Shown here: positions 17,067 to 26,454 of the stretch, piece by piece | Layout: the number at the start of each line of letters is the position of its first letter | How positions within the stretch are numbered: the stretch's first letter is position 1 | Assembly (NCBI RefSeq): GCF_013394795.1 | Contig: NZ_JABXYU010000001.1 | Coordinates: 1-64,000, forward strand | DNA from: Leptotrichia sp. oral taxon 223 | GTDB taxonomy: Bacteria > Fusobacteriota > Fusobacteriia > Fusobacteriales > Leptotrichiaceae | Length of the DNA stretch: 64,000 bases | Direction of reading: 5' to 3' | The notes under the pieces: generated by a model | What the model was told of the DNA's origin: nothing | Seen by the model: the letters and a program-made list of their open reading frames with translations, nothing else | Database searches by the model: none | Program-made: the position numbers and the translations under genes

Positions 17067-17921
17067 TTAATCAAACATTTTTATTTTATCCAGATTTTTT
17101 TGAAATATTTTCTTATTATTGTAAAAATCAGTTTTATTCGCCTTTGCCAGCTCTGATTTTATATACCAGTTTTGATACCTGTTGTAATACAATATTTCTT
17201 CACTTGGCTTATTTTTTCCTTCAAAATTTTCATAATAAAAATCAATTGCATCCTGTGTACGGTTCTCATTTAAATAAAAACTTATCGCAAACCATCCCAT
17301 CGTTAATTTATATGCCCACGCTTGCTCATCAGAAATATGTGATTCTTCCGTTTTTGTTTTATCATCGCACATCTTCATAATGGAATTTAAACTTGCAAGT
17401 GCCGCTTTTTCATCGTTTTTCATAACATTCCAGATTGCATCTCTTCCTATCGTATATGTTACAGCAATTTTAGTGATTAAATAATCAGGGTATTCCCTTT
17501 TAAGTTTTTCATAATTTTTATCAAACGCTACTGTATCTCCTTTGTTAGAATAATACATATTTGAAAAAAATAATTTTGACACTTCATAAGGATTATATTT
17601 TTCATACCTCTTAAAATTATTTAATTTTTCAGCATCACTTTTTCCAAGTGCATTATAAATATTTATCAAATTTTCTGACAATACAAAATTCTTCTCATTC
17701 TTTTTCAGCAATTCTTCAATTTTCAATGCCAATTTTTTTACTTTTTCTCTGTCAGGTTCACTCACCACATTAGGTATTTCTTTATCCAGTTCTATTGTTT
17801 TTACTATTATTTCCTGAGAAACTCCTAATTTTGACAAATCCTGCCTTATCATTTCGCTTCGACTTTTAGCATTCATATTCACTATTGCAAAAATACTCAT
17901 CAATAATATTATCTTCTTCAT
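17067..17921 (-). CDS. exported protein of unknown function
   Basis: A 284-residue protein with a signal peptide (MKKIILLMSIFAIVNMNAKS). The mature part is alpha-helical with repeated Tyr/Asn-rich helices (LINIYNALGKSD, SKLFFSNMYYSNKGD, WAYKLTMGWFAISFYLNENR) that resemble degenerate TPR repeats. The ATG at 17921 is chosen for AGAAAGAGG; in-frame codons upstream lack a signal start. It lies between hisH and hisA on the same strand. Periplasmic location is inferred. Role unknown. Confidence 0.65.
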   Translation of the reverse strand: MKKIILLMSIFAIVNMNAKSRSEMIRQDLSKLGVSQEIIVKTIELDKEIPNVVSEPDREKVKKLALKIEELLKKNEKNFVLSENLINIYNALGKSDAEKLNNFKRYEKYNPYEVSKLFFSNMYYSNKGDTVAFDKNYEKLKREYPDYLITKIAVTYTIGRDAIWNVMKNDEKAALASLNSIMKMCDDKTKTEESHISDEQAWAYKLTMGWFAISFYLNENRTQDAIDFYYENFEGKNKPSEEILYYNRYQNWYIKSELAKANKTDFYNNKKIFQKNLDKIKMFD

Positions 17922-18006
17922 AAATACCTCTTTCTCAATTAAAAAATAAATTATCAAAACCAACCTAAAAATGAATAAATTAAGTAAAATAATTACAATT
18001 TTACTT

Positions 18007-18636
18007 TTACTTTACTAATTCACCCCAGTTTTTCAATAACTTCAATCCAGTATCTCCAGATTTTTCAGGATGAAATTGCATTCCATATACATTTTTATTT
18101 TTTACAATTCCAGGAATTTTTGTTCCGTACTCTGAATATGTGACAATGTTTTTTGTATCAGTTTTTGCAAAATATGAATGAACATAATAAACATATTCAT
18201 TATTGTCTATATTTTTTAAAATTTTATCATCTTTAAATCCATCATTTATGGCTAAACTATTCCATCCCATATGAGGTATTTTCAAATCAGAGTTTTCTGA
18301 AATATATTTTTTTATCTCCTCAACAGTTCCATTTATAAGCCCAAGCCCTTCATATTCCCCATATTCATAACTTTTTTCAAAAAGCATCTGCATACCAAGA
18401 CAAATTCCCAAAAACGGCTTCCCTTTTTTCGCTTCGCTTATCAAAGTTTCTTTTAGCCCATATTTTTCCAAATTCCCAATAGCATCTCTAAAAGCTCCAA
18501 CTCCTGGCAATATTATCCCCTTAGCATTTTTTATCTCTTCAATATCGTTAGTCAGCTTTGTATCCAGTCCGACATAGTTTAAAGACGAAAGTAAGGAAAA
18601 AAGGTTTCCTACCCCATAATCAATTACTGCTATCAT
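18007..18636 (-). CDS. hisH: imidazole glycerol phosphate synthase glutaminase subunit HisH
   Basis: Provides ammonia from glutamine to HisF. The class I amidotransferase triad is visible: nucleophile Cys in FLGICLGMQMLF, and His/Glu in MQFHPEKSG. MIAVIDYGVGNLFSLLSSL and LPGVGAFRDAI are typical. It has 209 residues. It starts 17 nt after the 411-residue coiled-coil gene, so it is probably expressed from that gene's promoter. Confidence 0.95.
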   Translation of the reverse strand: MIAVIDYGVGNLFSLLSSLNYVGLDTKLTNDIEEIKNAKGIILPGVGAFRDAIGNLEKYGLKETLISEAKKGKPFLGICLGMQMLFEKSYEYGEYEGLGLINGTVEEIKKYISENSDLKIPHMGWNSLAINDGFKDDKILKNIDNNEYVYYVHSYFAKTDTKNIVTYSEYGTKIPGIVKNKNVYGMQFHPEKSGDTGLKLLKNWGELVK

Positions 18637-18653
18637 AAGTAAAAAAATCCTTT

Positions 18654-19889
18654 CTATTTTATTGTTTGTTTTAATAATTTTATATACATTTCATCATTTT
18701 GTTTTATCAATTCTATTCTTCCATTATTCAATTTATCAAATAAAGTTAGTGCTTCTATCGTTTTTATATCATTCCCTGTATTTAAAATCTCACCCATTAT
18801 TTTTTGTGCTTCATCTTTTTGTTTTTCTTTATTATTCTTATCAATTTTATATGCTACATGACCAATCATACCAATTGTATTTTTTACCAAAAAAAATGGA
18901 TTAACAACCCCAAAAGCAACATCTAACCCCAACATTTTTTTCATTATAAAAAATGCTATATTATCATTTAAAGCTTTTGAATTGTATACATATTCTTTTA
19001 ACTTTTCGCTCCATTTTTGATGCTGTACTTTATATGTTTCACATTTTTCTATTATTTCTTTTGTTGATTGTTTGAGATAATCTTCATTATAATTTTGGCT
19101 TACTATTGGCTCAAGATATGTTGCAAAACAATACAGATAAAGAGAGTACCAGTATTCTGATATTAATTTACATTTCTCTTCTATATTTTTTAAAATTTCT
19201 TCTGCTTTATCTTTTTCTTTTGAAATATCCTTTAATTCATTGATTTGATTTTTGTAAAATTTTATTGCTTGCAGCGAATCCCGTTTTATATTTTGAATAG
19301 AAGTTATTGTTGCTTGTTGTTGCATTTCATTTTCCAAAATATAACTTAATGTTTTTTGAATATTTTTTAAAAATTCTTCATTGCCTTGTAATTTACTTTT
19401 TTTATCATTTTCAAGAAATTTTTGAATATTTACTATTCCTTTTTCAATTTTTTTTAAACTACCATTAATTTGTGCCATAAAATACTGACCTGTTATAATG
19501 GACATTACAGAAAAAATCCCACCAATAATTTGAGGAGTATTAGATAATGGCTCGAATATTGCTTGTCCTACGATTTTATTATTCACACCATTAACAATAT
19601 TTCCTCTAACACCACGACCATTTTGAGCAACTTTTTGTAACGCTCCTAATCCTTTGTCATATATTGCTCTATAAGCATCTTTATTATTTTGTAAATTTAC
19701 TACTGCTGGGAACATTTGCATTAAATTATCTAATTTTCCAACTAAATTTATATCTATTTTTTGATAACTATTTATATTTTTATTAAATTCTGATAAATTA
19801 TCATCAATTTCGATACCTAGTTCTCGCATAGTTTTATTAGAAATCATTTTTTTATCTTTTTTTACAATTTTAATAATTGCATTCCACAT
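18654..19889 (-). CDS. unknown helical protein with two hydrophobic segments, possibly membrane-active
   Basis: A 411-residue protein without a signal peptide or known motif. It has an amphipathic N-terminal third, a glycine-rich hydrophobic segment near 122-142 (IIGGIFSVMSIITGQYFM), a long lysine/glutamate coiled coil (about 145-240), more helices, and a second hydrophobic hairpin near 318-345 (DVAFGVVNPFFLVKNTIGMI). Coiled coil plus hydrophobic hairpins recalls alpha-pore-forming proteins and phage-defence effectors, but this is inference from composition. It has its own promoter and an AAAGGAT ribosome site and lies just upstream of hisH. Confidence 0.55.
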   Translation of the reverse strand: MWNAIIKIVKKDKKMISNKTMRELGIEIDDNLSEFNKNINSYQKIDINLVGKLDNLMQMFPAVVNLQNNKDAYRAIYDKGLGALQKVAQNGRGVRGNIVNGVNNKIVGQAIFEPLSNTPQIIGGIFSVMSIITGQYFMAQINGSLKKIEKGIVNIQKFLENDKKSKLQGNEEFLKNIQKTLSYILENEMQQQATITSIQNIKRDSLQAIKFYKNQINELKDISKEKDKAEEILKNIEEKCKLISEYWYSLYLYCFATYLEPIVSQNYNEDYLKQSTKEIIEKCETYKVQHQKWSEKLKEYVYNSKALNDNIAFFIMKKMLGLDVAFGVVNPFFLVKNTIGMIGHVAYKIDKNNKEKQKDEAQKIMGEILNTGNDIKTIEALTLFDKLNNGRIELIKQNDEMYIKLLKQTIK

Positions 19890-19950
19890 TTTTTATCCTT
19901 TCTTAATATTTTAAAATCTAGTACTATAAAATTATTTGCCCTTCATTCTT

Positions 19951-19979
19951 GTTATACCATAAAATTACTATAAAAACAA
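19951..19979 (-). promoter_or_regulatory. promoter of the 411-residue gene and hisH
   Basis: Minus strand TTGTTT (19974-19979), 17 bp, then TATAAC (19951-19956) with an extended TGG. It lies 62 nt ahead of the start codon and shows that the his cluster is re-initiated here. Confidence 0.55.
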
Positions 19980-20264
19980 TTTTTTACTTTTTATTAAATT
20001 TAGAATTTATATCGTATAAACAAAAAGAAGCAAAATATAATCAGCTATTTTTCACTATTTTAAACTCCACTTTAGCTTTTTTCTTTACTATTTTCATTAA
20101 TATTTATCCTTTTTTTTTCTTCCATATTTATACTTTTCTTCTTAAAATATTGTTTTATTTTATCTTATCATATAATTTCAAAAAAAGATAGGGAAATACT
20201 TTTGATAATTTTTTCTTATACAATAGAAATAAGTTAAAAAAATTCATATTTTTTCTCTTATAAG

Positions 20265-20293
20265 TTGAAAAACTTTACAATAAATGATATAAT
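20265..20293 (+). promoter_or_regulatory. promoter of the decayed AAA ATPase gene
   Basis: TTGAAA, 17 bp, TATAAT, followed by the ribosome site AGGCGGTGA and the ATG at 20317. The signals are intact although the gene is not. Confidence 0.6.
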
Positions 20294-20316
20294 TTTCTTA
20301 TATAGGCGGTGATAAA

Positions 20317-20699
20317 ATGATAAAAAGAGAACAATATTTAAAAGAAATTAGAAAATTTGTGGATAAACCTGTAATAAAAGTTATTACTGGTATGCGTAGA
20401 AGTGGTAAATCTATGATATTAAAATTAATATCTAAAGAACTTGAAGAAAATGGTATAAACAAGGAAAATATTATTTTTATTAATTTTGAGTCTTTAATTA
20501 TCTAAAAGCACTTGAAAATGCCTATATTATTTCAAAAGTTCAAAGATACGACATAAAAGGAAATTCCATTTTAGAAACGCAAGAAAAATTTTATCTTCTT
20601 GATCTAGGATTAAAACATTCTCAATTAGGATATAGAGCAATAACTAAACAATTTAGGGGAAATAAATTAATGTTATTCCCCTTAATTTTTTATTTTTAA
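20317..20699 (+). pseudogene. decayed DUF4143-type AAA ATPase
   Basis: The first 60 codons encode the N-terminus of a single-gene AAA ATPase of the DUF4143 type: MIKREQYLKEIRKFVDKPVI and the Walker A loop GMRRSGKSMIL. The frame stops at 20505. From 20499 in another frame the sequence continues as a later part of the same family (YLKALENAYIISKVQRYDIK, then LETQEKFYLLDLGLKHSQLG) and ends at 20699. About 200 central residues, including Walker B, and the C-terminus are missing. Promoter and ribosome site are intact. A second remnant of the family lies at 24652. Confidence 0.8.
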
Positions 20700-20701
20700 T
20701 T

Positions 20702-21601
20702 CTAATTTCCCAATTTTTTCTGTTCTTCCTTATATTTTTCGCTTTTCTTTATATTCTCAATAACATTTTCTAAATAATCAGTTCTCCGTTTCGTTATCTC
20801 AAAAAGTTTTCCATAATACACACCTTCATCTTTATTTGCTAGAATAAAATACATTTGTGCCTCATTTTCTCTAAATTCTAGCCACTCCCTTTGTGAACTC
20901 AACAATCCATTTGATTGTTCTGATAATGCTGGAAGTACACATCCGAGAGGAGAGCCAAATCCATACGATGAGTCATCAGCAAAAATATCATCTTTAACGA
21001 GATAATATAATTCGTCGTATTTTTTATTCATCCTATTATTTTCTTTTACATACTCTTCTTTTGTTTTTCTAATTACATTTAGATTTAAAGTTTTTTTATT
21101 ATCAGAATTTAATTCGTCAATTATTTTTGCTATCTCTAAAATTCTTTTATAATCCTCTTTTCTAAAAAAAGCAGATTCAACAAAATGCCCATCTACCATA
21201 GTTATATCAGAATGTAAACCAATTTCATATTTTTCACTTAAATATAATGCAAAGTGGGCTTCTTCACTTACAAAAGTGTACCAATTTTTAGTACTTTCAC
21301 TAAATAGTTTATATATTCCTTCATTGTAACGATAAAATATATTTTTTTCATCATCGACTATCCTTTGTTTATCATGTATTAATTCTTTTTTTTCATGATT
21401 ATAATGACTTTCCGGATATTTTTTTTCTATATCTTCTAATTTTTTTTTGATATTTTTTTCAAAAGGAGTTCCAATAAATAAATTTATTGTGTTTTCTTTT
21501 AATTCTTTTGTTACATTTTCATTAAATAATGGTTTAGTAAACGAATTTACTGAACACATCAAAGAAAATATACTTATAAACAGTATCTTCTTAATTCTCA
21601 C
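20702..21601 (-). CDS. exported protein with LprI/DUF1311-like C-terminus
   Basis: The N-terminus (MRIKKILFISIFSLMCSVNS) is a signal peptide and the mature protein is about 280 residues. The end (about 225-290: LLSSQREWLEFRENEAQMYF, GKLFEITKRRTDYL) resembles the DUF1311/LprI pattern of a Q-x-x-W-x-x-x-R core and a late L-T-x-x-R element. The start is GTG, overlapping the hisB stop by one base (TAGTG), so translation is probably coupled to hisB. LprI proteins have been linked to lysozyme inhibition, but the match is partial and the function uncertain. Confidence 0.6.
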   Translation of the reverse strand: MRIKKILFISIFSLMCSVNSFTKPLFNENVTKELKENTINLFIGTPFEKNIKKKLEDIEKKYPESHYNHEKKELIHDKQRIVDDEKNIFYRYNEGIYKLFSESTKNWYTFVSEEAHFALYLSEKYEIGLHSDITMVDGHFVESAFFRKEDYKRILEIAKIIDELNSDNKKTLNLNVIRKTKEEYVKENNRMNKKYDELYYLVKDDIFADDSSYGFGSPLGCVLPALSEQSNGLLSSQREWLEFRENEAQMYFILANKDEGVYYGKLFEITKRRTDYLENVIENIKKSEKYKEEQKKLGN

Positions 21602-22191
21602 TAAACCAAAACCCCTTTAGTCGAAGGAATCTCATCCCTATATTTCTCATCAATGCTCACAGCCTCTGCCAAAGCTCTAGCAACTCCCTTAAAAATCGAC
21701 TCAATTATATGATGCGAATTTGTCCCTGCTATATTTTTTATATGCAACGTCGCATTCAAATGCCGTGTAAAGCCAATGAAAAACTCTTCCACTAATTCTG
21801 TATCAAAAGTCCCAACTTTCTCAGTCGGAATATTCACATCAAAATTCAAAAAATATCTCCCGCTTAAATCAACAGCAACTAACGTCAGGGCCTCATCCAT
21901 CGGCAAAAGAAAGTTCCCATACCTTCTTACCCCCTTCAAATCTCCCAAAGCTTCATAAAAACATTTCCCCAATGCAATCCCAATATCCTCCGTACTATGA
22001 TGATCATCCACCTGTGTATCCCCATCACAATAAACTTTCAAATCAAATCTCCCATGCTTCGCAAACAAGTCAAGCATATGATCCAAAAATCCAACCCCTG
22101 TATTATTCTCATATTTCCCGGTTCCATCAATATTTAATTCAACTTTTATTTTTGTTTCAAATGTATTTCTTTCAATTTTAGATTTTCTCAT
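21601..22191 (-). CDS. hisB: imidazoleglycerol-phosphate dehydratase HisB
   Basis: Dehydrates imidazole glycerol phosphate in step 6. Metal-binding signatures are GVGFLDHMLDLFAKHGRFDL, DDHHSTEDIGIALG and GTNSHHIIESIFKGVARAL. At 196 residues it is the monofunctional enzyme with no phosphatase domain. A good promoter lies just upstream, and the downstream exported-protein gene overlaps it by one base. Confidence 0.96.
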   Translation of the reverse strand: MRKSKIERNTFETKIKVELNIDGTGKYENNTGVGFLDHMLDLFAKHGRFDLKVYCDGDTQVDDHHSTEDIGIALGKCFYEALGDLKGVRRYGNFLLPMDEALTLVAVDLSGRYFLNFDVNIPTEKVGTFDTELVEEFFIGFTRHLNATLHIKNIAGTNSHHIIESIFKGVARALAEAVSIDEKYRDEIPSTKGVLV

Positions 22192-22226
22192 AACTTTATC
22201 CTTTCGTTATACCTTTAATTATAAAT

Positions 22227-22255
22227 AGTATAATCTATTTTTTTCTCTTTTTCAA
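22227..22255 (-). promoter_or_regulatory. promoter of hisB
   Basis: Minus strand TTGAAA (22250-22255), 17 bp, TATACT (22227-22232), 36 nt before the hisB ATG. It is back to back with the plus-strand promoter at 22283. Confidence 0.6.
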
Positions 22256-22282
22256 GATTGACCAAAAAACAAGAAATTTGTT

Positions 22283-22309
22283 TTGAAATATTAAAAACTA
22301 TGGTACAAT
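22283..22309 (+). promoter_or_regulatory. promoter of the 125-residue gene
   Basis: TTGAAA followed 15 bp later by TACAAT with an extended TGG; the ribosome site TAGGAGGTGA precedes the ATG at 22354. Confidence 0.5.
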
Positions 22310-22335
22310 TTAGTGAGTAATTTAATGTATTCTAA

Positions 22336-22731
<396 letters not shown>

Positions 22732-22778
22732 TATTCTGTATTAAATATGTTTAGAAATTTAACAATTTTTATTTCTGA

Positions 22779-22798
22779 CAAGGGGAATTACCCCCTTG
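22779..22798. terminator. GC-rich hairpin terminator
   Basis: CAAGGGG and CCCCTTG pair perfectly over 7 bp with a 6-nt loop. It lies between converging genes (22354 plus, hisC minus); U-tracts on both sides are modest. Confidence 0.6.
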
Positions 22799-22824
22799 CA
22801 TATTCAGTTTATTTTTAATTTACG

Positions 22825-23904
22825 TTATTTTTCCAACAAATCTTCCAATTTCTCAATAAAAATCCCCATTTCCTCATCCGTCCCAATCGTAACCCTCAAA
22901 TAATTATCAATCCTATCTTTCGCAAAATATCTTACTAAAACTCCATTTTCTTTTAGCTGTTTATACAAATTGCCTGCGAAAACTTTATTGTGAGAAATAA
23001 AAATAAAATTAGCACTTGAATTTAATACTTTAAATCCTAATTTTTTCAATTTTTTAACTGTTTTTTCTCTAGTCTGAATAATTTTAGCATTAGTTTTTTC
23101 AAAATATTCATCATCCTTAAACGACTCAATTCCAGCTTCAATTGAAATTCTGTCAATCGTGTATGAGTTAAATGAAAATTTCAGTCTATTCAGCCCTTCA
23201 ATTATATTTTCAGAGCCAAGTGCATATCCAAGCCGTATTCCCGCCATAGAACGTGATTTTGAAAACGTCTGAACTACAAGAACATTATCGTATTTATTTA
23301 TTAATTTTACAGCACTTTCCGCCCCAAAGTCAACATACGCCTCATCAACGATAACTAGCTGATTTGGATTATTTTTTACTATTTCTTCAATTTCATCCAA
23401 TTTTAAAGCAATCGAAGTTGGTGCATTCGGATTTGCAATAATTATATGTCCATCCAAGCCAAAATATTTTTGAATTTCAATTTCAAAACTGTCATTTAAA
23501 GGAATTTTTACTTCCTTTACATTAAATAAATCGGCATAAACTGGATAAAAACTGTATGTAATATCTGGATAATACACTTTATCTCCCGCATTAAAAAATG
23601 TCATAAAAATAAATGCCAGAACTTCATCCGATCCATTTCCAATAAACACCTGCTTATGTGTAACTTTATCGTTTATTTTATTAGAAAAATATTCAGCAAT
23701 AACTTTTCCAAGCTCCATTACATCTGGATCTGGATACAATTTCAGATCTTCCAAATTCATAGATTTTATTTTTTCTATAACTTTCGCTGATGGCGGATAA
23801 GGATTTTCATTTGTATTAAGTTTAATATATTTTTTGTCTTTAGGCTGTTCTCCCGGTGTGTAAGGCTCTATTTCTTTTATTTTATCATTCCAAAATTTAC
23901 TCAT
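22825..23904 (-). CDS. hisC: histidinol-phosphate aminotransferase HisC
   Basis: A PLP enzyme converting imidazole acetol phosphate to histidinol phosphate. A fold type I aminotransferase of 359 residues with LNTNENPYPPS, GNGSDEVLAFIF, NPNAPTS, VDEAYVDFG, the PLP lysine in TFSKSRSMAGIRLGYALG, and RVTIGTDEEM. It follows an exported-protein gene by 18 nt, so it is probably in the same transcript. Confidence 0.95.
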   Translation of the reverse strand: MSKFWNDKIKEIEPYTPGEQPKDKKYIKLNTNENPYPPSAKVIEKIKSMNLEDLKLYPDPDVMELGKVIAEYFSNKINDKVTHKQVFIGNGSDEVLAFIFMTFFNAGDKVYYPDITYSFYPVYADLFNVKEVKIPLNDSFEIEIQKYFGLDGHIIIANPNAPTSIALKLDEIEEIVKNNPNQLVIVDEAYVDFGAESAVKLINKYDNVLVVQTFSKSRSMAGIRLGYALGSENIIEGLNRLKFSFNSYTIDRISIEAGIESFKDDEYFEKTNAKIIQTREKTVKKLKKLGFKVLNSSANFIFISHNKVFAGNLYKQLKENGVLVRYFAKDRIDNYLRVTIGTDEEMGIFIEKLEDLLEK

Positions 23905-23922
23905 TTATATTCCTCTTTTCAT

Positions 23923-24615
23923 TTAATCATCATTTGTATTAAACCCATTCATAATTTCATTTAGAGAAGTATTAAAATCATACTCTAATTCCCATTTTCC
24001 ATTAATTTTTTTTACTTCTATTTCTGAGTAAGTTTCAACATAATCAAGATCGTTTAATTTTTCTTTAAATTTTTCATCAAGATATTTATAAAAGTTATCA
24101 AGTTTTGCTTTACTCATTTTTTCTATATTATCCATTTCTTTGTATGAAATATTAGCTTTTTCAAATGCCTCATCTAGAATTTCATCAGTATCAAAATCGT
24201 CAATATCTTTAGAGTTTGATACTAATCTAACTTTTGCTTTATTTTTTTCTAAAAATGAAATTTCACTAATCAAAATTGTTAAATTATCAATTACATTTAA
24301 AAAATTATTTTCTATAATTTTACTTGTCTTATCAAAATACTCTTTTGCAGCCTGCTTTTGTCTTTTAGGAATATTTTCCAATAATTCAGTAGATGATTTT
24401 TTTATATATTCTTGATAAAGTTTTTTTGAAATCTTTTTTCCTTCTGGAACATATCTCTCTATTATTTCTTTATTAACAAGATTCGTAATTTCTTTACTAT
24501 CTTTATCAACTTCACTTTGTGAAATTTTAACCCCACTTTTTACATAAACCTCATAATTACTTTGTGCCATTCCCAATGTTCCCAAAATAAACAATTCTAG
24601 TAGTATTTTTTTCAT
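23923..24615 (-). CDS. exported unknown protein
   Basis: Start at 24615 (MKKILLELFILGTLGMAQS), chosen because GGAGG sits 6 nt ahead; a TTG four codons upstream would use that site as coding sequence. It has a signal peptide, then about 210 residues of helical, lysine/glutamate-rich protein with a C-terminal strand segment (YSEIEVKKINGKWELEYDF) like those of small lipocalin- or DUF-type periplasmic proteins. No family recognised. It lies between hisD and hisC. Confidence 0.6.
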   Translation of the reverse strand: MKKILLELFILGTLGMAQSNYEVYVKSGVKISQSEVDKDSKEITNLVNKEIIERYVPEGKKISKKLYQEYIKKSSTELLENIPKRQKQAAKEYFDKTSKIIENNFLNVIDNLTILISEISFLEKNKAKVRLVSNSKDIDDFDTDEILDEAFEKANISYKEMDNIEKMSKAKLDNFYKYLDEKFKEKLNDLDYVETYSEIEVKKINGKWELEYDFNTSLNEIMNGFNTNDD

Positions 24616-24651
24616 TAATTCCTCCAATTATTCTGTTATTAATTTTTGGTT

Positions 24652-24801
24652 CTAATTATCTCTATTTTGTAAAAAATCTAAAATATTTAGATGATTTATT
24701 CCATCTTCGCTCAAATTTATTTCATCCATCGAAATTATAAACTTCTGAAAATTATCCTTTACTTTTTTCAATTTTTTCAAGTATTCAGTTTTTTTAATCA
24801 T
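24652..24801 (-). pseudogene. 49-residue ORF: internally deleted DUF4143 ATPase remnant
   Basis: An intact small frame with a very strong ribosome site (GAGGTGAT) and a promoter. The first ten residues (MIKKTEYLKK) match the start of DUF4143-type AAA ATPases, and the rest (VKDNFQKFIISMDE, then GINHLNILDFL) matches their extreme C-terminus (KDNxPKxxxSMDE ... GIxHxNIxDFL). Everything between has been lost in frame. It may still be expressed as a micropeptide. Compare the remnant at 20317. Confidence 0.7.
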
Positions 24802-24818
24802 AAAATCACCTCATACAA

Positions 24819-24846
24819 AGTATACCAAAAAAAGAAAAATAATCAA
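24819..24846 (-). promoter_or_regulatory. promoter of the 49-residue remnant
   Basis: Minus strand TTGATT (24841-24846), 16 bp, TATACT (24819-24824) with an extended TGG. The predicted transcript starts about 10 nt before the ATG, so the leader is very short. Confidence 0.55.
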
Positions 24847-25045
24847 TTTTTTCTTTTCTATTCAAAAAACTTCCCAATTTCACAATTTTTTTCTTCTCTA
24901 AAATAAAAACTTTCAAAAATTAAATACTTTTTATTTTAAAAATGAAAAATTTTAATATTTTGAAAAAGCCTGAAAACTAGAAATTTATAATTTTCAATTT
25001 TATCAAAAAATTATTAAAAATCTGTTTTCAGACAAATTCTATTTT

Positions 25046-26326
25046 TTATTTATTAAATCTTTTAGAAACCGAACGAGCATGAGCCGTAAGCCCTTCATTT
25101 TCAGCAAACTTAATTACTTTATCCTTAACTTCTTCAAGTCCTTGTTTTGAATAGTAAATAAACGAAGATTTTTTAACGAAGTCGTCTACTGAGAGTGGAG
25201 AAGAGAATTTGGCAGTACCGCTTGTCGGCAATGTGTGATTTGGGCCTGCTAGGTAATCTCCGATTGGTTCAGGTGTGTTGTGTCCCATAAATATTGATCC
25301 TGCGTTTTTTATTCTTGGCAATAATTCAAATGGATTTTCTACTGCCAGTTCCAAATGTTCTGGTGCAACATAATTGCTTACAAAGACAGCATCATCCATA
25401 TTGTCTACAATAACTATTCTTCCTTGAGTTTCAATCGACGCCCTTGCAATTTCTTCTCTCGGCAATTCCTTTAACTGCTTTTCCAATTCCTTACTAACTT
25501 CATTTGCCAACTTTTCAGAAGTCGTAACTAATATGCAGGCTGCCAGTTTGTCGTGTTCCGCCTGTGACAATAAATCTGCCGCTGTATGAACTGGGTCTGC
25601 ACTTTCATCAGCAATTATAAGCACTTCACTTGGTCCTGCTATCATGTCAATCGAAACTTCCCCATAAACCATTTTTTTAGCCATTGCAACGTAAATATTT
25701 CCTGGCCCGCCAATTTTATATACTTTTGGAATAGTTTCCGTACCATAACTAAGGGCAGCTATTGACTGAGCTCCACCCACTTTAAAGATTCTGTCAACTC
25801 CAGAAATTTTTGCCGCAACAAGAATAGAGGATAAAATTGTTCCATCTGCAGTTGGAGGTGTTACCATTATAATTTCATCACATCCAGCAATTTTAGCTGG
25901 AACTGCATTCATAAGCACAGTCGAAGGATAAGCCGCTGTTCCTCCTGGTACATAAAGTCCAACTTTTTCAATCGGATTAACTACTTGCCCCAAAATTACG
26001 CCATTTTCCTGTCTTATTAAAAAATCATTCCTAACTTGTTTTTCGTGAAATTTCTTGATGTTGTCGTGTGAATACTGAATAACTTCCATTAATTCCTTGT
26101 CAATTGTGTCAAAAGCTTTTTGAATTTCCTCCTGTGTAACTTCCAAATTTTCCAGTTTTACACCATCAAATTTTTCAGTATATTCTATCAAAGCCTTATC
26201 TCCTCTAGCTTTAACATCTTTCAAAATACTTTCCACAGTTTCATTTACATCATCGTACGAAAACTGGCTTCTAGCAAGCTCCTTTTCCAAATCAACATCT
26301 TTTGAATACTTTATTGTCTTAATCAT
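25046..26326 (-). CDS. hisD: histidinol dehydrogenase HisD
   Basis: Oxidises histidinol to histidine with two NAD, the final two steps. Its 426 residues contain GLYVPGGTAAYPSTVLMNAV, KVGGAQSIAALSYGT, GPGNIYVAMAKKMV, IAGPSEVLIIADE, LLSQAEHDK, APEHLELAVE and GHNTPEPIGDY, including the zinc-binding Gln/His and catalytic Glu-His of the family. It follows hisG with a 128-nt gap in which no convincing promoter was found. Confidence 0.96.
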   Translation of the reverse strand: MIKTIKYSKDVDLEKELARSQFSYDDVNETVESILKDVKARGDKALIEYTEKFDGVKLENLEVTQEEIQKAFDTIDKELMEVIQYSHDNIKKFHEKQVRNDFLIRQENGVILGQVVNPIEKVGLYVPGGTAAYPSTVLMNAVPAKIAGCDEIIMVTPPTADGTILSSILVAAKISGVDRIFKVGGAQSIAALSYGTETIPKVYKIGGPGNIYVAMAKKMVYGEVSIDMIAGPSEVLIIADESADPVHTAADLLSQAEHDKLAACILVTTSEKLANEVSKELEKQLKELPREEIARASIETQGRIVIVDNMDDAVFVSNYVAPEHLELAVENPFELLPRIKNAGSIFMGHNTPEPIGDYLAGPNHTLPTSGTAKFSSPLSVDDFVKKSSFIYYSKQGLEEVKDKVIKFAENEGLTAHARSVSKRFNK

Positions 26327-26454
26327 AACGCATCACTCCACTTCTTTTTTATTATATTTATTTAAATATTTTCATAGTAATTTTATTTAAAATAAGCCTT
26401 AAAAATTATGAATGTTTTGTGTAGCTACTATATTTTGTTTAATTTTTAGACTAT

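Larger units (their letters stand above)
19890..20316. other. intergenic region with two divergent promoters
   Basis: A 427-base, extremely AT-rich gap. It holds a minus-strand promoter for the 411-residue gene (19951-19979) and a plus-strand promoter for the ATPase pseudogene (20265-20293). The open frame reading through about 19950-20190 on the plus strand has no ribosome site and biased composition, so I do not call it. Confidence 0.5.

Noticed and set aside
19949-20191. 80-codon plus-strand frame upstream of the ATPase pseudogene
   Set aside because: Phe/Ile/Tyr-rich reading of AT-rich intergenic DNA, overlaps a minus-strand promoter, no ribosome site.
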